From: Liolophura sinensis
Taxonomy: Eukaryota; Mollusca; Polyplacophora; Chitonida; Chitonidae
Direction of reading: 5' to 3'
Length of the DNA stretch: 64,000 bases
Assembly: GCF_032854445.1 (NCBI RefSeq)
Contig: NC_088304.1
Coordinates: 25,681,704 to 25,745,703, forward strand
The position numbers and the translations under genes are program-made. Below are positions 21,685 through 34,500 of the stretch, in pieces; position 1 is the stretch's first letter, and the number at the start of each line of letters is the position of its first letter. Under the pieces are notes generated by a model, which searched no databases, had not been told where the DNA came from, and saw only the letters and a program-made list of their open reading frames with translations.

Positions 21685-22320
21685 ATTTTTTAGTCCAATA
21701 CACAGGGGTGCCACTAACCGGCCACTTAAGAAAACAAGCGGGAATATAATATGTTAATATGATAAAACACAATGACATCTAATCCAGAAAAACATATACT
21801 CTAGATTGTACATGTAATTGATACAAATTATTATAGTACTAAGAATTAGTTAGTGACAGTATTTTCGTTCAACATAAAATATTGAAAAAACACCTTAATT
21901 CGCATCCTAGAGGACAATTTCCTACAAAGACACACTATTCGATATGCTTATTACTAAAACCAGGCACTTGATATGACACAGTGTAATCGCCCGTAAGAAG
22001 TATCTTACCATTCCATTCCGTTGTTTCTTTGTTCTACTTTTAAAAAGTCCGACAATTTAAACGGCACAGCGTGATTTGCCCGCAGTTTCATTGTTCAGTC
22101 CGATACACAGGGGTGCCACTAACCGGCCATTTAACAAGACAAGCGGGAATATAATATGTTAATGTGATAAAATACAATGACATCTAATCCAGAAAAAGAC
22201 CCACTCTAGATTTTACATGTAATTTATACAGATTATTGTGGTAGTAAGGATCAATTGGTGACAGTATTTTCGTTCAACATAAAATATCAACAAAGCATCT
22301 TCATTCGGATGGATTGTTAG
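21685..22320. repeat. Local direct duplication, ~235-bp units
   Basis: 21690-21920 and 22088-22315 are direct copies sharing CACAGGGGTGCCACTAACCG, GCGGGAATATAATATGTTAA, ATGACATCTAATCCAGAAAA and GACAGTATTTTCGTTCAACA. No open frame is conserved between the copies. Confidence 0.85.
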
Positions 22321-22363
22321 AAGTCATGGTTATATGAACCCCTAATTCGACGCTTTCATAGTT

Positions 22364-22577
22364 TCACATCACGATGGATTTCCACACCTCCCAAGATGAA
22401 TTCTTCACGCCTGCAAGTTTGCTTTTTGTGCCGTCAAATCCCCGGCACTGTCCAGTTTTTGTGTTGAAGTTGAAAACCTGGCATTGACTCTGACAGAATC
22501 GAGAACACATTGCAACCGCAAACGCTCTCTTCTCGAACAAGGGTTGATCTTTGACCAGGAAACCCCGCATTTCAATC
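22364..22577 (-). CDS. Orphan terminal exon with PAN/apple-like domain
   Basis: Acceptor gttttcag|GA, ending in a stop at 22364-22366. The frame reads IEMRGFLVKDQPLFEKRAFA, then CSRFCQSQCQVFNFNTKTGQ and CRGFDG, ending WEVWKSIVM. The C..FC...C..FNFN..TG.C pattern is typical of PAN domains in extracellular proteins. The exon begins in phase 2, whereas the nearest upstream - strand exon (36519-36689) ends in phase 1. It therefore cannot be spliced directly to CTL-2 without another exon. The 51-bp tandem array and the foldback element begin about 70 bp upstream of it. It is either CTL-2's 3' end with a missing intermediate exon or part of another gene. Confidence 0.6.
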
Positions 22578-22645
22578 CTGAAAACTGAATGAGTAAACCA
22601 TGTGATGGAGTACCTAGAAATTGTCCATGGAGCATTACCAGGCCT

Positions 22646-22880
22646 CCAGTGTGCTGTGTATTCTCGTCTGTAGAAATGTGTAACGTTAACTGGCTACCAG
22701 TGTAGAGGTGTAGAGTATACTCTCGTCTGTAGGAATGTCTAGCTTTATCTGGCCACCAATGGAAAGCGTATTCAATGCTGTAGAAATGTCTAACGATAAC
22801 TGGTCACAAGTGGACAGTGTATTCTCGTCCGTGGATATGTCTAACTTTATCTGGCCACCAATGAAATGTGTATTTATGTC
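22646..22880. repeat. 51-bp tandem array, left part
   Basis: Units carry TTCTCGTCYGTRGAAATGTC, then alternately TAACGTTAACTGG or TARCTTTATCTGG, then CCACCARTGGACAGTGTA. The alternation implies a 102-bp higher-order unit. The array continues at 24753-24960 on the far side of the foldback element. Confidence 0.85.
22872..22880. repeat. 9-bp target-site duplication, left copy
   Basis: ATTTATGTC, repeated at 24753-24761. Joining the sequence left of one copy to the sequence right of the other recreates one normal 51-bp array unit. Confidence 0.85.
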
Positions 22881-24752
22881 GGGAGACTAAGGTTAGCACG
22901 GGATTAGTTATTTGAATAACTAATAACTAATCAGCAGCGGGTTAGTTATTCGACTCAGTTATCTGAATAACTAATAACAGAGCAGTGAATTAGGTGATCG
23001 AATATAACTAATAACAAAGTTGCTGCTCTTTAGTAATTCCACATCAGTTATTTGAATTATAATTAACCAGCAGGAGGTTAATTATTGGAATAACCACTAT
23101 CTAACTCAACAGTGGTATAGTTATCCAAAATCAGTTACTCGAATAACTAATGACTAACCAGCAGACGGTTAGTTTATTTGAAATTACATGTAGCTATTTC
23201 AATAACTAACACAGAGTTAGTTATTCGAACTAGCAGCGGGCTAGTTATTCGAATAACTAATAAAAACTAGCTAGCAGAGGGTTAGTTATTTGAAATTAGT
23301 TTTTTGAATAACTAACACAGCAACGAATTAGTTATTCAAATAACCAATAACTAACCAGCAGCGGACTAGTTATTTGAAATCAGTTATTTTAATAACAAAT
23401 AGCAAACACAGCAGCGGTGTAGTTATTGCAATCAGTTACTGATATAACTAATGACTAACACAGCAGCAGGTTAGTCATTCGAACTAGCAGCAGGTTAGTT
23501 TTTCGAATAACTAATAACTAACTGGAAATGGGTAAGTTAATAGAATAACTAATAACTAACTCAACTGTAGGTTAGTTATTTGAACAACTAATAACAAACT
23601 AGCTGTGGGTTAGATATTTGTTATTCGGATAACTGATTACAAATTACTAATTAGCTGGGTTAGTTATTGGTTAATCAAATAACTGACCTGCTGCTGGTTA
23701 GTTACTAGTAATTTGAATAACTAACCCGCTGCTGGTTTGTTATCAGTTATTCGAATAATAAACCCACTGGTGTGTTTGTTATTAGTTATTCAAAAAACTG
23801 ATTTTGAATAACTAACTGGTTGCTGGGTTAGTTATTGGTTATTGGAATAACTAACCCACTGCTGTGTTAGCTGCTACTTATTCAAATAACTGATTTCCAA
23901 CAACTAACCTGATGCTGTGTCTGCTATTAGCTTTTCAAATAACCGAGTTATTGGTTACTCGATTTAATAACTGATTTCGAATAACTAACCTGCTGCTGTG
24001 TTTACTATTAGTTATTCGAATAACTGATTTCATATTACCAACCCACCGCTAGGTTATTGAAATAACTAACTGCTGCTAGTTCGAAAAACTAACCCACTGT
24101 TGGGTTAGTTATAAGTTATTTGAATAACTGATTTTAACCATTCGACAAGTGGGTTACTTATTGGTTATATAACTGACCCACTGCTGGTTAGTTAATAGTA
24201 ATACGAATAAATAACCCGCTGCTGGTTTGTTATTGGTTATTCGATTTAATTACTGATTTCAAATAAATAACCTGCTGCTGTGTTTACTCTTAGTTATCCA
24301 AATAACTAATTTCGAATAATTAACCCGCTGCTAGTTAGCTACTAGTAATTCGAATAACTAACCCGCTGCTGGTTTGTTATCAGTTATTCAAATAATTAAC
24401 CCGCTGCTGGGTTTGTTATTAGTTAATTAAAAATCTTGAAATTTTGAATAACTAACTGATTGCCGGGTTAGTTATGAGTTATTCAAACAACTAACCCCCT
24501 GCGAGTTAGTTATTAGTTATTCAAACAACTAACGCGCCGCTGATTAGATGCTGATTGCTGGTTAATTATTAGTTATTCAAAAACTAACCCGCTGCAGGTT
24601 AATTATTAGTTCTTCAACAAACTAGTTGCTGATTAATTATTAGTTATTCAAAAAACTAACTGATTCGTGGTTAATCATTAGTTATTCAGAAACCCACTGC
24701 TGGTTACTTATTAGTTATTCTAATAACAAATAACTAACCCGCTGCTAACTTC
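22881..24752. mobile_element. Foldback-type element built of a palindromic AT-rich motif
   Basis: The 1,872 bp consist of several dozen degenerate copies of a motif whose core is the perfect palindrome TTAGTTATTCGAATAACTAA, separated by AGCAGCGGG. Up to about 23670 the spacer reads AGCAGCGGGTTAG; from about 23690 it reads CTAACCCGCTGCTGG. The two halves are therefore inverted arms of roughly 0.8 and 1.06 kb. The outer ends are related inversely (GGTTAGCACGGG on the left, complement of CCCGCTGCTAACTTC on the right). It is flanked by 9-bp direct repeats, as expected for transposition; Mutator-type and some foldback elements make 9-bp duplications. It has no coding capacity. It is either a non-autonomous element or an element internally amplified into a satellite. 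Confidence 0.8.
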
Positions 24753-24960
24753 ATTTATGTCCGTGGAAATGTCTAGCGTTAACTGGACACCGGTGGACAG
24801 TGTATTCTCCCCCGAGGAAATGTCCATGCTTTATCTGGCCACCAGTGCATAATATGTTCTCGTCCGTGGGAATGTCTAGCGTTACCTGGTGAGCAGTGCA
24901 TAATATGTTCTCGTCCGTGGGAATGTATAGCGTTACCTGGTGAGCAGTGCAGAGTAAATT
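24753..24960. repeat. 51-bp tandem array, right part
   Basis: Continues the array with units such as CGTGGAAATGTCTAGCGTTA followed by ACTGGACACCGGTGGACAGT. The last two units are nearly identical (ATAATATGTTCTCGTCCGTG). Because 51 is divisible by three, the - strand has a chance open frame of 17-residue repeats. Confidence 0.85.
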
Positions 24961-27599
24961 CATATTATAGTCCCGCAGAATGCTCTCTGCCTTACGATGT
25001 CTGACTAACAGAAGTTGAGGCGAAAAAAATGAAGTAGTTCAAATGCATCGGTGATGGCAGAGACACTCGGCTGTTTAAGTCCAGGACGTCAGCAGATTTT
25101 CATTGGTTAATTAGTTTCCTCACGTGAGTTTGCTTACTCACTAAATAATATAAACTCGACTGTGAACAAGTTATGACGCAACTGACGCAATCGGGTTTGG
25201 AAGAAGCCTACCATTTTAGCTTTTGTGCAGTTTTTCCATTGACCCCTCTTTGGATATAGGGGAAGCAGCTTCTTATCAAACAAAATCTCTATTTCAGTAA
25301 CAAAAATAATAAATAAAAGCGATGCCGCCTGGATAAACAGCGGAATGAAGGATTATGGCTTAACTCCACATCGGCAATTTTGCAGCCATATCGTGGCGAG
25401 AACAAGGTAAGAACAGGAGCCAGTGAATGGTTTGCGATAGAAGAGAGAATGGAGAACATTCAACATAAAACCAGAAGAGAAGAATATGTTAAAATCACTT
25501 TAAAAAGAATAAAACCTCAGCTAAAAGTCGAAAACCATGACATTTTCATGAAATATAATCTAGAAAACCGTTTGTTTGTATTTCATTTACCTGTATACGT
25601 GATAAAGAACTTTCAATAATTTGTGACAGCATCGCCAGCAATGCTGTCAAATATATCGAATATAGTGTTGACTCCGTAGAACTTTTCCCGAACATGGGCA
25701 AAGTCTACACAGTCACCAAGGATATGTTTGATGCCGTATTCAGCATCACATCCGTCACACTCGGGAGCACTGCTCACATCAAGAATAAAATTGTGAGTCA
25801 AACGAGAATGGCCGATACGGCACGTCGTTAAAACTACTTGATCTCTGAGAGATATACTGTGTGTACAGGAATTAGCTTGTAAGTCCCATTCACCCTGCCA
25901 AACGTGACGAATACATTTCACAATATTATAACGAAAATCAGTATACAGGACTTTTATTTTGGACAATTAACGGTAGCTTTAGCTTCCCTGTCTAAAACTG
26001 TGCTCCATGGATACCAATATGACTCAGTATCCAACAAAAAGAAATAACTTTACCTCTTTTAATTAGTTTTCTATTTCGTTAAAATTTCAAGAATTATGGG
26101 TATTTTTAAATTTATTATTCTCTATTGACGAAAGGCAGGAGAGCAAGTCACTACATATCACTGCCACTACACGATCAGGCCAGGAGTGTAGCCCTGGTCT
26201 CAGCAGACAAGATTGAAGAAGAGGATGGGAGACGAAGAAAAGAGACCCGCTGTTCCAAGTGAGCCGCGTCCGCAACCCTGTCCCCATCCTTTGACCCATC
26301 ACTATATATAAATTTATAATACTGATACTTAGCCTTGCTTTCAGCAAAACTTTATTGAATTGTAAGAGAGTTTGTATTTGTTTTATTATGTTTACCTTGA
26401 TCAAATATTAATATACGTTGTAGAGGAAGCCAACGAGGAGACGGCAACAGATACGGGAGCTATGTCCTCTAGGTGAACGTTAGTTTGCACACTATGGTCC
26501 CGTGTGCGAAAAGCAAAGGAATGGATCTTGTTAGGACACTTATTAAATTTATCTACATATAATGTATTGAAAGCATGGTCGTAGGCAGGGTTTGTTGGTT
26601 GAGCTTTAAGCTTTGTGGCACATTGAAGGCACAGTTTTATACGTCTGTTACATAAAGAAGTCTTATTAGCGTATACGTATAAACTCTGTTGGCGAGGTTC
26701 TTAGAGCACCAAGGCTAAGCCTCAAACCTTGGTGTTGGACAAGATTTAACATTTTTCGGTACGATTTCCTCGCAGAAAAGTAAATGATGGTCCCACAGTC
26801 CAATTGTGACCTCACCAGAGAACGCTATAGGTGTTAATAAAGTAGATCAGTCAACACCCCAATCGGTGCTCGACACGACCTTAATTATGTCGAGAGCCTT
26901 TGCATTTTTATATTAGGTATAAAAGACAATCTATTATCAAATATTATACCCAAAAATTTAATTTTATCGTCAATTTTATGATCAGGGTCGAGAAAAAATT
27001 TTCGTTTATTTCAAAAATGCATACCAACGGTCTTAGGTTGAGACAAAGCTGCAGCTAACGTTCGTATCCACATATAAAGAACCCACTGTGCCAGATGTTA
27101 ATGTTTTGGCTAAGCTATTTATTTTTATGCCCAACAATATCACCGATAATATACTGCCCCGAGGAACACCTATTTCCTGCCCACAGGAGTCAGAAAGGAG
27201 CCACCTGTACCTTAAACTGACCATCAGATAAAAATTCTGCTTAAAATATCGATAATCGACCTTTAAGACCCATATCAGAAAGTCCTTTTGAAATGCCATA
27301 TTTCCATGTGTTGTCGAAGGCCTTTTCAATGTCGACAAAAATTCGACATCATATGTTCATTATTAATGAAACTATCACGAATGAAAGCTTCAAAACGGAC
27401 AAGGTGATCAATCGACCTTGAGGAAAACCACATCGTATAGTAAACAGTAACTTGTTGGTAATTAGACGGATCACTATGGTCCTTATCCGCTTTTGGAACC
27501 TGGATAATAGATGCCTTTCTTCGTGACTGTGGGAAATCACCAGTTATCCCAATATTATTCAGTAATTCCACAAGAGTCTCAAGTGGCCAATATGATAAA

Positions 27600-28278
27600 T
27601 GTGGAATGAAGAGCTACGTTTCAGGGGCGATAACCTGTCTTTGTTCCAAATGGGAGGACGAGTAGATAGAGTTATATCTTTCTTTGACATTTATATTTGA
27701 GAACACTGGGAGATTGCTGGCGTGTTGTAAAACGAATCATGTAAATATGCAGTAATTTCCTTGCTGGATAGACCATGGGAAAGACAAAGGATGCTTTAAA
27801 GGTAACCACTGGGCAATTCAGGGGTGAGGGCGCTGCCGTCGGCGATCTGAACAGGTATAAACGGAGAGAGAGAGAGAGAGAGAGAGCGAAAGGGGGGTGG
27901 GGGGCAAAAAGCGGCACAGAGGCGATCGGAAGAAGGCTGATCGGACCGGTTGTTGAGATACCAGGATTGGGGCGGGACCAGGAGTCGATCAATACAGCGG
28001 GCGACATGAAAGTGTTCAGGGGACCCTGAACGCGAGAAAGAAGAAGACTGTTATATTTTTTTCAGAATATATTGTTTAATTTTGTGGTTGTACATCACGT
28101 GTTGTGTTGTTGTATCTGAGTGTCCTGCCTTCCGGATCAAGTCCAGGTGAAGGGTTGAATGGGTTCACCCCTTGTCGGCTAGGTCAGTGCCAAGTGTATG
28201 AGGGTTTCACGTTACCTGGTTGCCACGAATATACATTGGACTGATTGGTGTGCTCGGCCATAGACACGGTCTATGCTA
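27600..28278. repeat. Unidentified insertion within LINE D, containing (GA)n
   Basis: LINE similarity stops near 27600 and resumes near 28280. The inserted sequence is GC-richer and has a (GA)n run at 27864-27886. A + frame at 27775-28029 runs through it but has no family features. I cannot identify it. Confidence 0.4.
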
Positions 28279-28680
28279 CAAATGGTTCAAAAACTGATAA
28301 TAGAAGTTATCAGACCCATATGCAGTGTCGTGTGCCTTTTGTAATGTAGTTTTTAATTCATCGATATTAAACTGACGATTATAATCTACCAAATTTATTA
28401 AAAAGAACAATTTTATTTTCTCTTCTCCAAAGAGTAATTATCTAAAGAGGATTTCCTACAAATTGTTTCCGGTAGTTTATTTGCTATATGAGGTGAAGCT
28501 GATATATTATCTCTATCTTTCAAATACTGAACTTTCGCTTAATTTTTTTTATCTTTAAGTTTCTGAATGATGTTCTGGACGTTACGTATAGGTGTTTTTG
28601 ACAGAATCCCTGAAACAAAGTTCTGTCAACAACATCGTCTCTTGGACTTGAGTAATCGACGAGCGTTAACTCTAAAATAT

Positions 28681-28960
28681 TTATTCGTTTGATTGGTGTT
28701 TTACGCCGTAATAATTTGTTTTATGTATTTATTTGATGGGTGTTTTATGCCATACTCAAGAATATTTCGCTTATACGACGGCAGATAGCATAATGGTGGG
28801 AGGAAACCGGGCAGAGTCCGAGGTTTCCACGACCATCCGCAGGTTTCTGGCAGACCTTTCCTCTTATGGCCGGAGAAGAAGCAAGCATGAGCTGGACTTG
28901 AACTCACAGCGACCGCATTGGTGAGAGGCTCCTTGGTCATCACGCCTTGCTGGAGTGCTA
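28681..28960 (-). mobile_element. SINE family S1 with target-site duplication in LINE D
   Basis: Flanked by AAAATAT at 28674-28680 and 28961-28967; LINE sequence resumes exactly afterwards. The 3' tail side contains a second partial tail (GATTGGTGTTTTACGCCGTA at 28691 and a similar block at 28736), suggesting a dimeric or template-switched insertion. The tRNA-like head is at the right end. Confidence 0.85.
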
Positions 28961-30350
28961 AAAATATGAATCTGGTTTAAGGTATTATAAGTGGGACATA
29001 TATCAAAACCTCGCTCCGCGCTTTTATGACGCTTGATGGCTTTGAGACAGTCCTAATCATACCAGGGTTTACTTCTGGATTTCGGAATTGTCGAGGTCTC
29101 AGGTGTGGTTCTATCAGCAGCTATGAGAACAAGTTCATTAAGCTTTTATATTGAATCATCTGCAGTCTTGAAATTCTCCGAGGTTATATCAGGTTCAAAG
29201 AACATCTCAAACGGGACCCAGTCTGCTTGATCAAACTTTCATCCAGCTACACGCTCTAAAGAATTAAACGTGAAATGCTCCCGGATAATAAGAAAATGAT
29301 CACTACCACAAAGACCATCGTTTACATTTCAAGAAAAATCCTATAGAAGTGTGACAGATCTAAATCATAACAGGGTTTACTTTTGGATTTCGGATTTGCC
29401 GAGGTCTTGGGTATGGTAATAATGAGATCAACAGCAGCGTAAGCTCCATTCTCTGGATGGAAATAGGTATTTGAACCATCATTAAAATAGCACAGTTCAT
29501 CAGAAGACAAAAAGTTTTCCAGTTGTTTGCCCTTATCATTTATATTATTACTGCCCCATAAGGGTTATGGAAATTAAAATCTCCCATTATTATGGAAGGT
29601 TTAGGTAATAATCTGTTAAGTTCTGTAACTGAGAAGCTGACAACGAAGAATGTGGAGGAATATAAACCGAACATAAAATAAATGTTTCGGTGAGCAAAAC
29701 GCGAACGGCCACAGCCTAAAGCTTAGGACTGCGGATAATGGTATATTATTGATGAAAATAGAGGAACCACCGATAATTCGTCTTAATTTCATCATATATA
29801 GACATTTTGAAGGAAGGGAAAAGTGGACAGTCCTTAGAGGAGGCCATATGATCTCCATCGCAATTGTAACACTTAGCTGTGTTGCTACAGTCGAAACCAT
29901 CACGACCTTCACTACCGCAACGGGAACAAACCAGCTCATTTTTAGCAATTGAAACAACGTGTCGGGTTGGGGATATATGAATCTACCCTGACCATGTACG
30001 GACCAATGTAGATATGCGACGGAAGAGAGTATTAAAAGGTCGACAGATATGTATTTAATTTCAGGATGTTACCAACTTCGCTCTGGCAACACCCTCTGAA
30101 TTTAGTTCTTTGCAGATTTCCTCTTCGAATAAGTCAATAACATCACTATCCCTGTCACGAATTAGTCTCTGACAGCTGTGCAGGGAATTGTGAGGGGATG
30201 TAAATACAGATAAATTGGAATTTTTTTAAAGCCAGTAAACTTTTAGATTGCTGTTTCCGGAAACATTCAATGAGCATGTCTCCGGATCTTAGTTTTTTTG
30301 GAAGCTTTTCAAAGTGCCTTGTGCGCCATGCAAGGCGCACAAATATCAGC

Positions 30351-31150
30351 GAGATGATGATATATAAATCAATATGGTCACATAATTACATAACAAGATT
30401 CGGAAAATAATGGACATGTCACAAATCTTTACTTACTTTTTCTGCTTTGCCTTTTACCATGTTGTGTAGGATAGCGCCGAGGTGCTTGCCGTACTGCCGT
30501 GCAACAAAAAGAGGACAAGCCAAATTTCATTACCCAATAAACACATAATGGTTTAATGCTGACCTCAGTAATATATGCGTTAATGAGAAATGGGGGAAAC
30601 TGAATTCTTTACCTCATCATTTGGCAAAGTCAAACCATAGTTAATAAAATCACAGCTTCTTAGGTGCAGATGAACTTTGGGTACTATTGACGTATATAAG
30701 AGTCGCAAATAAGAACCGTAGTAGTGGTATTCTAAAATACACAGCCATATAACTACTGTCAACTTGATTACATTTTGGGGAAATTTTGTTTCTTCTATTC
30801 AGTGATAGACATATAGAGCATCTACTAGAAGGATAGTCAAGTCTACAACACAGCTAAAGTGGGCATCGTTTTGCTGGGAATGGACAAAACAGACCAACAA
30901 TCAAACTTGATCTGCAACTTGTCATTTTCAAGCCTTGGAGCCTTTCTGAATAAGAAAATCTGGCAAAGCTGCATGTTTTTTTCTGCATATTACACCGAAT
31001 CTAAAACTTGTAATTTATGATAAAGACATGAGCTAGGTGTCAATTCAATACGATGACTCGTTTTGGAAAACAATCAGGAAAATGATTGTGTCCAATTTTG
31101 AATAAAATGGCTTTAAATATGTAATAAGATGCAAAACAGGCAAAGAGGCT
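30351..31150. other. Spacer between LINE copies D and C
   Basis: 800 bp of AT-rich sequence. I see no exon, repeat family or LINE similarity in it. Confidence 0.5.
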
Positions 31151-31551
31151 CCAGAGTCAATACAATAGACAATGGTTTGCAGAATCGCCAGCGATGTTGT
31201 CAAATAAATCACATACAGAGTTGATCGTGTAAAATCTCTCCCGAACATGGGCAAAGTCTACACAGTCAACCAAAATATGTTTGATGCCATATTTGGCATC
31301 GCATCCAACACACTCGGGAGCACTGCTCCCATCTAGTATGAAACTGTGTGTTAAACGAAAATGGCCCAATACGACAACTGGTTAAAACTACTTGGTCTCT
31401 ACGAGACATTCGCCAGGTATAAGTATTGTAACCAAATGCCAGGATGAATAGCATGCAGTTTATTATAAATCTGCAAGTCCCATTCACCCTGCCAAAGGCA
31501 ACGAATATATCTAAGAATATTTTACTTCATGTCAGTCTAAGGGACTTTAAT

Positions 31552-34500
31552 CTAAGATATGGGTTTATTGAGGGGAGCTTTCGCCTCTTTGTCTGCGACT
31601 GTGTTTCCATGGATACCAGTTTGACTTTTTATCCAATGGAATATAAAATCTTTACCTCTTCTAATTAGTTTTCTATGTATGGCTAAAATTTGAAGGATCG
31701 AGGGATTTTTAATTCTATTATTCTGTATTGCCAATAGGCAAGAGAGGGAGTCAGTGCATATCATTACCCTCTGGGAACCCACAGAGGAAACATATGATAA
31801 GGCCAGGAGTATAGTTCTGGCGTCGGCAGATAATATTGAAGAGGAGGATGGAAGACAAAAGGAAGAGACTCGCTGCTCCATGACAGCCGCAGCCGCAAAC
31901 CTTTCCCCATCCTTTGACCTGTCAGTGTATATAAATTTATAATCCATATAAATAGCCTTGATTTCAGCAAAACCTTGCTGAATTATAAGAGGATTTACAT
32001 TGGATTTATTATATTTACGTAGATCAAATATTAGTTTGGGTCGTGGAAGAAGCCATGGAGGAGACCCCGGAAAAGACACTGAAGCCATATCCTCCAGCTT
32101 GATGTTAGCACCCACAATATGGCCCCGTATGCGAAGACCGAACGAAGGGATCTTATTGGGACTTTTATTAAATTTTTCTAAATCAGATGGATTAAAAAGA
32201 TAGTTGTAGGCAGGGTTTGTTGGATGAGCTTTAAGCTTTGCAGCATATTGAAGGCTCAGTTTTATACGCCGGTTATATAAAGAAGGCTCATTGCCTCCAC
32301 GTATAAACTCTCCACTGGTGAGGTTCTAAAAGCACCAAGGCTGAGCCTCAAACCTTGGTGATGAACAGGATCTAACATTTTCATATACGACTTCCTAGCG
32401 GAACCGTAAATGATGGATCCATAATCCAATTTAGACCTCACCAGAGAACAATATAAATTTAGTAAAATTGATCGGTCAGCACCTCAATGGGTGCTAGACA
32501 CGACCTTAATTATATCGAGAGCCTTTGTACATTTAGCTTTAAGCATTTTATATGAGGCATAAAAGATAGCTTACAATCAAAAATTATACATAAAATTTTT
32601 ATTTCTATAACAATTTTAACCCGTTCACACAAAAATTAAGCTCGGGGTCAAGATGAAGTTTCCGTTTGTTACAAAAATGCATACGGACGGTTTTAGACGT
32701 TGAAAATTTAAAACCATTTTCATTTGCCCATTTCTCGATCTTATTGAGACAAAGCTGCAACTGACGTTCGATATTATCCATATTTTTAGCTTGATAGCAT
32801 ATAAGGAAATCATCCACGTATAAAGAACCCTCTGTGCCAGATGTTAGTGCTTTTGCTAGGCTGTTTATTTTTATGCTGCCCTGGGGTACACCCATTTCCT
32901 GCTCACAAGAGTCAGAGAGAGTGGACCCAACCCGTACCTTAAACTGACGATCAGATAAAAGTTGAGATATAAATAAAGGTAAACGACCTTTTAATCCCAT
33001 ATCCGCGAGGTCTTTTAAAATACCATATTTCCATGAGGTGTTGTAAGACTTTTCAAGGTCGAAAAATATCGACACCACATGTTCATTGTTAACAAAACCA
33101 TCAGGAATAAAAGTTTCAAATCGAACACGGTGATCTAAATCTAAAGTAGATCGACCTTGACGAAAACCACATTGAATATTAGATAAAACTTGTTGGTTCA
33201 AGAAACCAAACACGTCTATCGTTGATCATCCCTTCCACAGTCTTACAAACACAGCTGGTAAGAGCTATGGGACGGTAATTATTTGTATCAGTATGATCCT
33301 TACTTGGTGTGGGAACGGGGATAATACACGCCTCCCTCCATGATGGTGGAAAATTACCAGTTATGCAAATGTCATTAAGCAAGTCCAAGAGAGTCTCCAG
33401 TGGCTCAGGTGGCAAATGATTCAGAAGCTTATAATATACGTTATCAGGACCACAAGCAGTCTCGTGGGCCCTTTTTAGTGCAGTTTTAAGTTCATCGGTG
33501 TTAAAAGGACGATTATAATCTTCTAAATTCTTAGAAGAAAAGGGCAATTTAATTTTCTCCTTTTAGTTTTTAATATGTTGGAATTATGAAGTATAATTCT
33601 CAGAAGAATATATCTTAGAAATTGTCTCAGCTAGTTTATTAGCTATATCAAGTGGAGAAGTTAAAAAATTATCTCCATCTTTTAAATGCTGGACTTTTGC
33701 TTTATTATTTTTGCCGTTAAGTTTCTGAACCCTTCTCCAGACCTTACGCATAGGTGTTTTAGACGTAATGCCCGAAACAAAGTTCCGCCAAGAAGGTCGC
33801 CTCTTGGACTTGAGTAATCGAAAAGCTTTAGCCCTAAAAATACGAACCTGGTTTAAGTTATTATCAGTAGGACATATATTAAAATTTCGCTCGGGCTTTT
33901 TGTGGTCCCTAATGGCTTTGCGACAGTCCTTGTCATAGCAGGGTTTACTTTTGGATTTGTCGAGGTCTTAGGGATAGTTCTATCGGCATCTCGTAAAACA
34001 AGCTGGTTAAATTTTAATATAGGATCATTTGCTGAATTGAGAGTCTCTGGAGTGATATTAGCCTCACAGAACATCTCAAATGCGATCCAGTTTCCATCTA
34101 ACTACAAGTTTTAAAGAATTAGAAGTGATATGCTCTGGGATAATAGGAAAATGATCACTACGACAAAGATCGCCATGGACCTTCCAAGAAAAATCAAGGA
34201 GAGGTGATAGATCTGTGATAGTGGGATCGATAGCAGAATAAGTGCCGTAAACCGGATGTAAATAAGTATTAGAACCATCATTGAAATAACACAGTTCCTC
34301 CTTAAATAAGAAGTCTTCCATTATCTTGCCGTTATTATTTATGTTATTACTGCCCCAAAGGGGGTTATGGGAATTAAAATCTCCCGGTATTATAAACGGT
34401 TTAGGTAACTGTTCTTTTAAATTATGTAACTGAAAAGCTGACAAAGAAGTCTTCGGAGTTATATACACCGAACATAATGCGACTGTTTCACATAATGAAA

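Larger units (their letters stand above)
25340..30350 (-). mobile_element. LINE copy D, decayed, with nested insertions
   Basis: The 3' UTR block at 25382 and the Cys/His tail at 25966-25613 (CRIGHSRLTH, CDGCDAEYGIKHIL) match copy A. Decayed RNase H lies around 26100-26400, and RT pieces at 27571-27033 (NNEHMMSNF, then LRYRWLLSD). Endonuclease remnants lie at 29100-29650. An ORF1 zinc-knuckle segment at 29750-29960 reads CSRCGSEGRDGFDC then CYNCDGDHMASSKDC. A ~680-bp unrelated block (about 27600-28278) and an S1 SINE interrupt it. There are many stops; the copy is not functional. Confidence 0.75.

Noticed and set aside
22881-24752. CRISPR-like array
   Set aside because: Spacing is irregular, the intervals are not unique spacers, and the genome is eukaryotic; the structure is an inverted palindromic satellite.
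24751-24963. 70-codon - strand frame with 17-residue repeats
   Set aside because: Chance translation of the 51-bp tandem array.
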